NCBI GenBank assembly: GCA_910574455.1
Contig: CAJSYZ010000008.1
Span: 2,606,707 to 2,670,706 of the forward strand
Source of the DNA: Trichaptum fuscoviolaceum
Taxonomy: Eukaryota > Basidiomycota > Agaricomycetes > Hymenochaetales > Trichaptaceae
DNA: 64,000 bases
Reading direction: 5' to 3'
The notes under the pieces were generated by a model that was not told the DNA's origin, ran no database searches, and worked only from the letters and a program-made list of their open reading frames with translations. Of this stretch, positions 54,789 to 64,000 are shown one piece after another; position 1 is the first letter of the stretch; each line of letters begins with the position of its first letter. A program made the position numbers and the translations under genes.

Positions 54789-55846
54789 CACCCCCTGCCA
54801 CTACCACCCCAGCCTCCAAGGCCACGGGCAGGACCACTCCCAAGAAGGCGCCCTCCTCAGGACGTTCCACACCCCCGCCACCCAAGATGTATGCCAAGGA
54901 GCCGACCTTGGTGTTTACAGCTAATCCCTACATCCCAGCAGCTAAGCGCAAGTCTGGTGCCGCCCTTACAACTGCGGTGCGTAATTTCTTTGCTGAGCTG
55001 CCCACCACAAAGCGTCTGCTGGTACGGTCTGCGGTTTTCAACACCAAAGGCCGTATCGTATGCACGTTCACTAACCGTCCAGGCTCTACTGAGGGCATGG
55101 CGGTCGAAAGCGCTCTTGATAGCCATGCGGGTGCCCTGTGTGCTCACTTGGCTCCCATTTGCTACACGGGTACCATGCAAGTGCCACCGGTACTCACTGC
55201 AACCCGGGTCCGTCCGCGGTCCACCCTCAGGATTTCCATGGTCCCTACTAGGGACACCACTCTTCCCAAGGGTCAGCGGACGACGTACACTCAGGAGGAT
55301 CTGCTGGCCGAGTTCAACAGCAACCCCATTCTTAGCGACCTCCAGTACATTGTCCCCCCCCATTACACAGCACAATCGGATGCACTCGAGAAAGAGAAAC
55401 TCGAGATTTGCCCGGTTATTTTCACCTTTGCAGACAGAGAGAAAGGAGAAATACGCGAGAAGCTCCTCAAAAAGCCGACCGTGTGGCTCTTCGGAATCCG
55501 GCTCCGCTTATCCATACCACCAATGCGCCCAGGCTTCTCTCAATGCGACAGATGCCAGGCGCTTGGTCATTCCAGCAGGGGCTGTAAGGCCCCTATCACA
55601 TGTGCGTATTGCGCTGGCCCGCATGCCACTAAATATCACCGCTCGAAGTGCCCAACCTGCGCTCAGGAAGCTGTCCCAGCTGGCACCCCATGCTCCCACC
55701 CCCGTCTCTGCGCTAACTGCCAGGGCCCTCATAGATCCACATCTGTGAAGTGCCCTCAGAGGCGTAAGTATGGCCCTTCACCAAACGATGATGAGTCCGA
55801 TTCAGACTCTGATTCGCCCGATGACACTATGGAGCAAGGAGAATGA
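54789..55846 (+). CDS. LINE ORF1 (5'-truncated), CCHC zinc-knuckle protein
   Basis: The frame is open from the insertion boundary; the first ATG is 54887 (319 residues from there). A Pro/Thr/Ser-rich start precedes a putative RNA-binding region. C-terminal knuckles are CDRCQALGHSSRGC, CAYCAGPHATKYHRSKC and CANCQGPHRSTSVKC. The end is acidic. The stop overlaps the ORF2 start as ATGA (55843-55846), an arrangement that suggests termination-reinitiation. Confidence 0.85.
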
Positions 55847-58800
55847 TGGACACACTCCGTGTCCTTCAGTGGAATGCTGCCCACTCATTAGCAGCAATTC
55901 ATTCTCTTTTTCCTCTTCTTGCTGACAACCCCTGCCCCCCACACCTATTGCTTATCCAGGAACCGCCCTGGTACAAGATCGGTACCCAACCCTCATTGAC
56001 TAACCCAGATGGAGATGACGTCTTCAATGTCCCCTCTATTCCAGGTTACGTCCCCTGCCTCCCACCGGCCACCCGTCCGCGAGTGGTTACTTACGTTTCA
56101 CGGTCCCTCCCAACACACTCATGGTCTATCGTTGGTGGCAGCGTCACATGGCACTGACGTCCTGACTATTGAGGTTCGCTCTACCCACACTGTCCGCCTC
56201 TGCAATTACTATGGCCAGCAGGCGCCAGGTAGGATAGCCCCAACCCCCACTTACCCAGGTGAGTCGTTTCTCTTCAGTCTCACCCCGGCAATAGCCGCTT
56301 CCCTAACGATCGCTGGCGACTTCAATCGCCGGCATCGTTCCTGGTCAGAGTTGCCATGTTCCAATGCCGAGTCAAACAGGGGGCAACCCTTGGATGACTT
56401 CTTCCGAGAGCATGGACATGAGCCTGCCCATCACCCAGATGTGGACACTCGTCCGGGTAAAGATGGGCCGCGTTGTCCGATCGATATGGTCTGGACTGCG
56501 CCCAACATCCCACCAGAGCAGGTGATGGACACATTCACCAGCTCCCACTCCGCTCTCTCAGACCACACCCTACTCACATGGGAGGTGCCAGTTGGACCAT
56601 TCGTCCACCTTCCCCGGCCCCCCAGACTGTCTAATGATGACAGAGAGGCGTGGTGTGCTACTGCCTTTCCCTTGCTGCATGAGGCGTTCGCGCTTCCTGC
56701 GTCAGACAAGGCTGAACTAGATGCCAAAGCCAAAGCCATTCAATCTGCAATGGTGGCGGCGATGGAGTCAATGACTAAACCCAGAAAGCGCTCCAAGACA
56801 GAGGTCCCATGGTGGTCCCCTGAGTGCTCATCCTCACTCGCGGCAATTAAGGACGCCCCTACCGCCCGTTTGCGCGCCGCTGCTAAACGCGCCTTCAAAG
56901 CCACTACCAGAGCAGCGCGTCGCGTGTTCTATGCAGAACAGGTGAAAGACGCCAATTCCACCAACATCTGGAGCTGGGCCAAGCGTGGCCTCGGCATCCG
57001 CCCTACACCTGTGCCTTCGCTGAGGAAACCAGACGGCACCTTCACCACTACTGAGCAGGAGAAAGCTGAGTTGTTCCATTCTACCTACTTTCCTCCTCCC
57101 CCACCACTTCCAGCAGCGGGCTTACGCCCGCTGCCCCCACCTTCTGCAGCGGCGCCTCCCATACTCATGAAAGAGCTTATGGACGCCCTGGCCGGCACCT
57201 CCAACTTGTCTGCTCCTGGCCCCTCGGGCGTCGGATACCGTCCCCTCAAATGGGTGATTGGATCCTTCGCTAAGGAGGTGCTATCTTTGTTCAACGACTG
57301 TCTGCGCTTGGGCCACCACCCAGCGTGCTGGCGGATAACAAAGGTAGTAATGCTCAGGAAGCCAAACAAGAAGGACCAATTCTCTCCTCGGTCTTACAGA
57401 CCGATTACTCTTGAGGAGACCTTAGGGAAACTCCTTGAGAAGATTCTTGCTAACCGTCTCCAGTTTCTGGCTAACACCCAGAATTGGCTTCCCCCAAACC
57501 AGTACGGCGGGCGTCAAGGGCACTCTGTCTATGATGCCGCCCAACGCCTTTTACAGATTGTGGAGAAAGCCCAGTCAGAAGACAAAGTGTGTTCTGTCCT
57601 AGCGGTGGACATACAAGGCTTCTTTGACTCGGTTCATCCACAACATCTCCACCACCGGCTCTTGGAGTTAGGTTGTTCGCCAGACATGGCGGACTGGTGC
57701 CTTTCTTTCATGACCGGGCGGGAGGCTGCTATCTCTTTCGATGGCACCACACTCCCTAGTGTCCGTAAACCGGACTTTGGGACGCCTCAGGGCTCCCCAG
57801 TCTCACCCATTCTCTCCACTCTTTTTGCAGCTATTGCGATACAGCGGTTCCACCACCCTGACTGCGAGCTCCTAGCATACGTCGACGACCACATGATTGC
57901 CATCACTGGCTCATCAGTCACCGCCAACTGCAGGAACTTAGTAGGCGCTTATCACCACCTCAACTCGAACTTCAACGACATCAATCTCAACATCGAGACC
58001 GCGAAGACCGAGCTCCTCCATTTCCACCCCCCTGGGCGTCGCCACAGATATCGCGGATGGGACTCCCGGGGCGTCCAACTCGACGAGGACACTCTCATTA
58101 AGCCCTCCATCCCACTTCGGTGGTTGGGGATCTGGTGGGATCCGGCCTTGTCTTTCAAACCCCATGTTGAGCGCATGCGCTCCAAGGGCCTCTCCACACT
58201 CGCTGCCATTCGCCTGCTCGCCAACACAGAGCGAGGCATGTCCGCCCTCAACCTTCGCCAGCTCTACTCAGCCTGCGTCAGAACAGTCCTCGCATGGGCT
58301 GCGCCGGTTTGGTACACTGGCACCCGCCAGAAGACCCTTGTGGCTCGTCTACAGGGTGTCCAAAACACCGCTTGCAGGTGGATCCTTGGTGTTTACCGAG
58401 GCGCTTCACCGCTAAGCACCAACTATCTTTGCTCAATGCCCCCGTTTCAGTTTTATTTCAATTATCTTAAAACTAATCATGCTCTTCGCCTTTGGCGCAC
58501 TCCTCATTCTGTAGGTAGACGTGCTATTCCTGCAGCACAAAAACCACGCCTGTATTCTTCTTCGCTTGCCGACCGTGTCCCGATTGCCCAACAGGTCCCT
58601 GCGTACACACACTCTCCCTGGGAGGATCCACTTGCCTTTGCTGGAGGACGCCTCAAATTTGCCATCCCTGCCGGTCCCGTTGACACTGACACTCGCCAGG
58701 CGTTTGTCTCATCTGCCAACTCTCTGTGCACCACATCCTCCGTCCAGATCTTCACGGACGGCTCCAGACTCGAGCACAAGTCTGGCTCAGCTATTGTCGC

Positions 58801-59851
58801 CATGCGCGGTCAACATCGCTTGGGCTTCAGACACTGCGCTTCCCCCAAAATCGCCACTGCCACTGACGCTGAGATCTTCTCCCTTGCGTCTGCTCCAGCT
58901 TGGGCTGCCTCTCACTTCGGCCGCCACCTCCTGGAAGTGGAGTCCATTGTCTTCATGTCAGACTCGCTAACCGCCCTCCGCCTTGTCCGCGACTGGCCTT
59001 CAGCGCCTGGCGCCCACCTTCTACTCGCTTGGAAAGCAGGCATCACCAACCTGCTGGACATTCACCCCAACCTCAAAATCGAGTTTCACTGGTGCCCGGG
59101 TCACTCAGGCGTCCCAGGAAACGAGTGGGCTGATGAAGAGGCAAAGAAAGCCACAGAACTGCCACCCTCATCTTCCCTGCCTTCGATATCCGCCCTCCGC
59201 GAGCAGAACACCCTCAACGCCCAGAAGCAATGGGAGGACCACCTCGCCCACGCCACTGCCTCCACTGCCGACAAGTACTTGGCAATCACAGGCCCACCAA
59301 AACGTCGTCCGCGCGCACTCATGGAGATGTCGGACACCTACCCCCGCGCTGAGATTTCAGCAGTTGCTCAAGTCCTCTGCTGCGCTGGCCCCTTTGGGGC
59401 GTACTGGATGCGCATGAGCCCAGAATATAGGCGCAGAAATGGCCTGATCACCTACTGTCGTTGGCACAATCATCCCCCTTGGCCCGCCCAGACCGCCGCC
59501 CACATACTCGGTGGTTGCGAGACATTCCGCCCTTGGATTGGAAAGGTCTGGCCTAAAGGCACCCCACTCCCAGCCCACCATACAGAGTGGGCAGATGAAC
59601 CCCTTATCGACGTGATTCGCAAGTGGCTTAAGTTCACTAGGCATCTCGACCGCCCCACTCAGCGCACCTCAGCTGCCATCCGCCTTGCATTTGCGATGAT
59701 GGAGCTAGATGGCCTCCCAACCGACCAGGACATGGACCTAACGACCCTTCGTGTGTACGTACGGCGCGCCCTTGGACCACGCACTCAGGACACGGACCCG
59801 GATCTTTATGATTTTAACGGTCACGTTTCAGACCCTCCTCTTGATCTTTGA
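55843..59851 (+). pseudogene. LINE ORF2: AP endonuclease, reverse transcriptase, RNase H (one frameshift)
   Basis: The endonuclease starts at 55843 (VLQWNAAHS, LLIQEPPWYKIG). Its frame closes at 56155-56157, while the downstream frame (from about 56,155 to 59,851) continues with TIAGDFNRRH, the end of the endonuclease. One frame change is therefore needed near 56,154. Reverse transcriptase follows with SYRPITLEETLGKLLEK, DIQGFFDSVHP, GTPQGSPVSP and YVDDHM. RNase H has IFTDGSRLEHKSGSA, FMSDSLTALRL and WCPGHSGVPGNEWADEEA. This EN-RT-RNase H order fits the fungal Tad1 clade. Apart from the frameshift all catalytic motifs look intact. Confidence 0.85.
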
Positions 59852-60185
59852 TGCAACTTACTTCTTTTATGTATGAGGCACCAGCGATCCCAGACAGAAT
59901 GGTGCTTTACCCAGGTTAACGCCCAGGTACTGTGCCCAGACGCGCCCTCTTTTCTAAACTTCGTCTGTGCTTGTAGTGTAGGTTCACCTGCGCCTTGACA
60001 TGGGCGTGGTGATATGTAAACCAATCTCTCCTCTTCCTTTTCCCTTCTTTAATAGGCGGTGCGCCCACTTAGCCGCCACCTTCGGTGGCGGGCACCTCCC
60101 GCCCAGTTTCGTAGTTTACCTCGATGACGGGCGCCTCCGTTGTAGATAGGTCATGTACTTAGCTATGCTGCAGGAATAATAAAGC
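59852..60185 (+). other. LINE 3' untranslated region
   Basis: Non-coding sequence ends in AATAATAAAGCC before the poly-A run; AATAAA is a polyadenylation signal. Confidence 0.7.
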
Positions 60186-60227
60186 CAAAAAAAAAAAAAA
60201 AAAAAAAAAAAAAGCATGCAGCGTTCT

Positions 60228-61824
60228 AAGGCTGAGACCTAGTAAACACACCGAGGATAACATAAGCCGGAGAGTACTCATCTAGATGCACGGGAGGGGA
60301 GGGTAGGGAGGGGAAGAAACATTGGATGAACGAAGGAGAAGGATGGCGAGAAAGACGCGGCGCTCAGGGAAGGCGGAGCTGTGGAGACTGAGCAGAATGC
60401 TCACTATGGCAGAGGCTCCTTGTCAGGATTAAGGACATGGATTAAGAGGAGAATCAGTAAGATGGCGAGGATAGCAAGGATGTAAGACTTACTTTGATGT
60501 TGATGGGTGCATTAGAGTCCTCCAACACAGTGAGAATGATGGAAAGAAACAAAGGAAAGCCGTTGGCAAACGCGCCTTTGATGTGCTGTTGGCAGTCCCA
60601 AGTGGCACGGGATCACGTGACCGTAGTACCACACTGGCAGTGACCACTCCCTTTCTTGTCTGCAGGCCACTCCTTCGCACACGCAGTCGTCGTTTGTCCC
60701 AACCTCTTCAGCTCGACATCTCACTCTATGTTCGCCGTTCACCTGGGCAACAGACAAAGGGTGCCGTTGACAAAGCACCTGATACCGGCAACTTAGCCTT
60801 ATTGTGCTGAGGACCGCGGATTTGTCGCTGAAGCTCGCCAATTGGACCGACAACGAGTATATGACGCTTTGGACGTCTGGCTTTCACTTGCATCCATTAT
60901 TCTCAAAGGACATCCCCTGAACATGGAGTCTGCTGATCTTCATTGCCGTTGTTCAAGCTTAGCTTGTTCAAGGTGAGTCTGAACTTCCAAGCTCGTCCGA
61001 AGATCGACTTCACTGACTGCTCATTGCTCATCTTTGGAATCGCTTTCTATTCCAACATGCACGACGGCCGTCGGGGCCGCACATCTTCGATCGCTTATGG
61101 GAATTCAACATCGAAAATCCCTTACCGTCACCTCTCGCTTTCAATCAGCTCCCAACAGGCATCGAACACTCTGGCCTTCCTAGTTGGTCGAGTTGCTCCT
61201 CTGCTCGTGATGATCAACAGTGTTGGAGAGCGTGGCAGCGGTTACGGTTCAGTATTGGGATGAAGGTGAGAAGCACTCTATGTTACCATGTTTGAGTCTG
61301 AAGATCGCCTGTGCAACGACAGAAGTAGCATTGTGGAGCACAAGGAATGCACAGTGGTTTCGTGCAATGCTCGTGAGTGGACGCAGTAACTCATGTTGTT
61401 GACAATCCCTTACTCATTGACTTGCAGCGTGGCAATTCCTAATCAACATGTTCACTCACTTCAAAGAGCCTGCAAACTTGCGCACTTTGCTTTATGTCGC
61501 CGTCAACGCAATCAGCGCCAGCGGGCCCCTTGTCACAACCGCGCACAATCTGATGCACTCACAAGTCACCTGCGAGTGCACCTGTGGTCACATCCTAATA
61601 TATATATGCCTATTCCATCACTTTTTGTTTGAATCATTCTTTCATTCCCTGATCAGATGTACATAATATAAAACTTAATACAAGTGAATGATTCTGTGCA
61701 AGAACTATAAGTTGAATCATTAATGCAAACAACTATTTAAATCATTCACATGAATCATTCATCTGAGTGAATCATTCATCCCATAATATGGGCTATTTTC
61801 AGAAGATGCACCATTAGGTGCCTG
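60228..61824. mobile_element. Right part of Y copy 2 with captured gene pieces
   Basis: This segment aligns to 35060-36631 of Y copy 1. It includes the reverse-strand anchor exon of the GT31 fragment and a plus-strand gene-like stretch (FGIAFYSN, HLSLSISS, VGERGSGYGSVLG) whose source I do not recognise. The last 150 bp hold TGAATCATTCA-type subterminal repeats and the inverted repeat. Confidence 0.65.
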
Positions 61825-63148
61825 AACAGCGAAAATCGGTTTGGGGTCTTTGGCGGAACGACCACATGCCTCGACCCACTCAAAAACCCTGACTCTTGAG
61901 AGCAGCAGCGACCGCTTTGGCGATCTCGTCAACGGTCGGAGTGCGAGCAGCATTCACGGTCGGAGTCTCGTCGCGGACTTCCTCCAGAGTCGCAGTCGGT
62001 GTCTTGGGGGCAGAGGCGGCGGGCGGAGCGGTGGATGACAAGGCGGCGGTCTGTGAAGCCACCTTTGATCGGCCATTTGATCTCTTGCTCCGCTGCGGAC
62101 AGTCTCGAGCCAGGTGTCCATGCTCACCGCACTGGAAGCAGAGTCCGCGGCGCATTATCTCTTCGGTGCTCAAGCGGTCGATGTCCATCGCGTCGGGGTC
62201 CCGAGTCGGTCCGCGCGAAGCGGAGTGGTGTGTCTGCGAGCGGGAGCCCCAGTTCGGACTCCAGTTGTTCTGCCTGAAGCCAGTCCAACGTGCACGCAAG
62301 TCCTCATCGTATTCGCAAAGCAGTCGGACCCACTGGTCAAAGCTCTTTGTCTCCGGGATCTCTTTGCTCGCCAGATCGTATCGGAACTGGCTGCTGAGTC
62401 CGGTCTCGAACACCAACATCTTCCCATCCATCCCCCAGTCCACCTCCGACTCCACCAGCAACGCACGAAACTTCGCCGCATACTCCGACACCGTGTCCTT
62501 GCCCTGGCGCAGTTTCATAAGCTCCTGTCCGGCGTGGCGCTTGATGTTCGGACATCCGAATGCGGACTGGAGGGACGCCAGGAAGAGTTCCAAGTCGGTC
62601 ATGCGAGCGGGGACTTCGGTGCCCTCGAGGGCGGCGGTCGTGTGCGGACGAGCCCATTGTTCAGCGGGCCCGCGGAGTAGCGAAGCGGCCCATAGACAGG
62701 CCATTGTCGGACTGCCTACAAACTCCTGGGGGCGCATCCGGACATAAAGTCGGACCTTCTGCGACCACTCCTCAAAACTGATACTCTCCGCCTCCTTATC
62801 TTTCGGTGTACGCCCATAGAACGCGGGCGGGGCACCGACCTTCGGACCCTTGGGAGTGCGGGTCGCGCCTTCCTGTGCATTTCGGACAAACAGGTTCATG
62901 AAGTCGTGGAGGCGCTGGTTTTCGGCGGTCACCTCCTGCAGGTGTGACTGGAGAGGTCGGGTGGCATCATTGATAGCCTGGAGGACGTCTGGGGGGAGGT
63001 CTCCGCTCTGCTGGGGCGGCGGTGCGGCCTGTGGGGGAGCAGCACCCGGAGTCGGAGTTGGAGCAGCGCCTGGTGCGGGCACTGCTTGCGCGGGGTTGAT
63101 CGGGTCGGTCATATCTTCGTCGGAGTCTTCTTGTCCGAATATTCCCAT
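61825..63148 (-). CDS. gag: Gag of Ty3 element C
   Basis: The gag frame is 63148-61880 (422 residues). It has a Pro/Ala-rich start, a capsid domain (EEWSQKVRLYVRMRPQEFVG, LMKLRQGKDTVSEYAAKFRA) and a CCHC knuckle CFQCGEHGHLARDC. The last 55 bp to 61825 continue in another frame towards protease (GRGMWSFRQRP) before Y copy 2 cuts the element. Confidence 0.88.
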
Positions 63149-63212
63149 TCAGAGGGATCAAAAATCGGTCGGTGCAATCGCAGGGTGTCGAAAGAACAAA
63201 CTTTTGGTCTAA
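63149..63212 (-). other. 5' leader of element C
   Basis: Sixty-four bases separate the 5' LTR from the gag ATG on the minus strand. They begin TTAGACCAAAAG after the LTR; this primer-binding site does not match a tRNA end that I recognise. Confidence 0.4.
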
Positions 63213-63783
63213 TGTTACGACCTAGAGTGGTTCCTTCGCCTTCGAGACCCTGAATCGGACACGGACGACGATCGGACGCAATGAGCGGCGGTTCTCACTC
63301 TGAGAAGCACTTTACAAGTCAATTAAGCTATTCTACACATCAGAGCTAAAGATAAACACATCACCTGGGAAGCACTTGACAAGAGGCCAAAAGTGGAGTG
63401 CTTCTCAGGCGGACGGGCGCTTTTGGCAAGCGCAGGAGGAACTGTATAGTTCCTCCAAGCCACTGTCCGAACGGACCCGTGGTCCGATCCGAATTTGAAA
63501 TACAAATAGAAAGATGAATAAGCATCGCTGGCGCACCGGGTTTGAACCCAAGCGCACAGAAAAGTGTCCGTTAGTGAATAGAATCAAAAGAAACAACAAT
63601 CCCCGTGTGCAGACAGATGCAAAGGTGTACGCGCCGTACGGGCTTCGTACCGAGCGCGTACCGCTGACCGTACAAGCGTCTCGTACGATGTCAGGAATCG
63701 AAAGTAAAGAAAAGACATCAATAAATCATAAGTAAAAGGAAAATAAAGGAAAACAATAAGTAAATCCGTGGCAATTCCTGACA
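63213..63783 (-). mobile_element. LTR C, right copy (5' LTR of minus-strand Ty3 element C)
   Basis: The 571-bp unit is TGTTACGACCTAGAGTGG...TTCCTGACA on the plus strand and aligns with 52629-53204. Divergence is visible, especially in the middle, so the insertion is not very recent. No 5-bp duplication links the outer flanks of the two LTRs. Confidence 0.88.
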
Positions 63784-64000
63784 TTGACCGCGCTGACTTC
63801 AAGTTGCATGTCTGTTGGCATTTCCAAGTCTTTGCAGCAAAAACTTAGGTGCGCTGTTTGGTGGCATGAAGGTCTCCAAGCGAGAATGCAAAGTACTTGA
63901 GTACAAGAAACAAGTCCTTTGGAGGCCGTGCTCTATCACCAACACAAAGAAGCAAAGGATAAGTATAATCTGTTTGTTACTGACATCAACCAGTGAGAAG
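63784..64000. other. Unassigned sequence at the right edge
   Basis: About 217 bp outside LTR C. A plus-strand frame reads GGMKVSKRECKVLEYKKQ, but I recognise no domain. It may be host sequence or another transposon. Confidence 0.3.

Larger units (their letters stand above)
54789..60213 (+). mobile_element. LINE retrotransposon (Tad-like) with poly-A tail and 14-bp target duplication
   Basis: The element ends in a run of about 28 A at 60186-60213. The sequence GCATGCGGCGTTCT (54775-54788) is repeated as GCATGCAGCGTTCT right after the tail (60214-60227), one mismatch in 14. Y copy 1 has the corresponding single site (GCATGCGGCGTT at about 35054), which proves insertion into Y. ORF1 is open to the left boundary without an ATG, so the copy is slightly 5'-truncated, as expected for target-primed reverse transcription. 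Confidence 0.92.
53850..61824. mobile_element. Element Y, copy 2 (split by a LINE)
   Basis: The left end CAAACACATAATGGTG and the right end (reverse) CAGGCACCTAATGGTG match copy 1. Without the LINE and its target duplication the element is about 2.5 kb, the same size as copy 1. Its left flank is integrase and its right flank is the gag-protease junction of element C, so there is no target duplication and the intervening pol sequence is missing. Confidence 0.8.

Overview
The window is genomic DNA of a filamentous basidiomycete, most likely an Agaricomycete. The evidence is dense protein genes cut by many 47-76 nt GT-AG introns, with proteins of fungal type: a kelch membrane protein, an RSF1/CECR2-like remodeller subunit, a GH79 glucuronidase, a PITH protein and a serine carboxypeptidase. 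The transposon load is also fungal: chromodomain Ty3 elements, a LINE with a terminal RNase H, and hAT-like and Tc1-like DNA elements. All exon models were built by hand from splice signals and reading phase. For nearly all of them the summed exon length divides by three.

Bases 1-31,500 are a gene-rich host segment. In order it holds: the end of an acyl-CoA-binding protein gene; a kelch/transmembrane protein (-); a disordered polyproline/coiled-coil protein (-); a CoA-type Nudix hydrolase (+); a TRAP-alpha/Irc22-like ER protein (-) with a 7-nt exon; a class V aminotransferase-fold enzyme (+); the RSF1/CECR2-like WHIM-PHD protein (+); APC10 (-); the tRNA m7G46 methyltransferase TRM8 (+); mitochondrial citrate synthase (-); a GH79 glycosidase (+); a small MITE; a PITH-domain protein (+); a truncated and scrambled exportin-2 (CSE1) relic (-); a UBX protein lacking its usual N-terminal half (+); and a vacuolar-type serine carboxypeptidase (+). 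Several neighbours are divergent pairs with intergenic gaps of about 160-550 bp. Four introns in this segment appear to use GC-AG boundaries.

Bases 31,600-64,000 are a nested transposon landscape. A Tc1-like transposase gene is split into two halves on opposite strands. Each half abuts one end of the same long LTR family (B) and carries the same 5-bp duplication GGTAT. Three near-identical 1.43-kb hAT-like elements (called X here) lie at 32.8, 37.7 and 48.3 kb; the third has a perfect 8-bp target duplication. A second inverted-repeat element of about 2.5 kb (called Y here) occurs twice, once inside X copy 1 and once inside a Ty3 element. It carries pieces of a host GT31-type glycosyltransferase gene, so it looks like a gene-capturing (Pack-type) transposon. 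Y copy 2 is itself split by a 5.4-kb LINE with a poly-A tail and a 14-bp target duplication.

A Ty3 chromovirus (A) at 39.1-47.8 kb has long intact gag and pol frames. They are joined at a canonical -1 slippery heptamer, and pol is followed by accessory reading frames, one with tandem SUMO-interaction-like motifs and paired zinc knuckles. A second chromovirus (C, minus strand, 52.6-63.8 kb) has both LTRs but has lost most of pol around Y copy 2. The nested order gives a relative chronology, and the inverted X copies give a simple explanation for the strand-flipped Tc1 gene.
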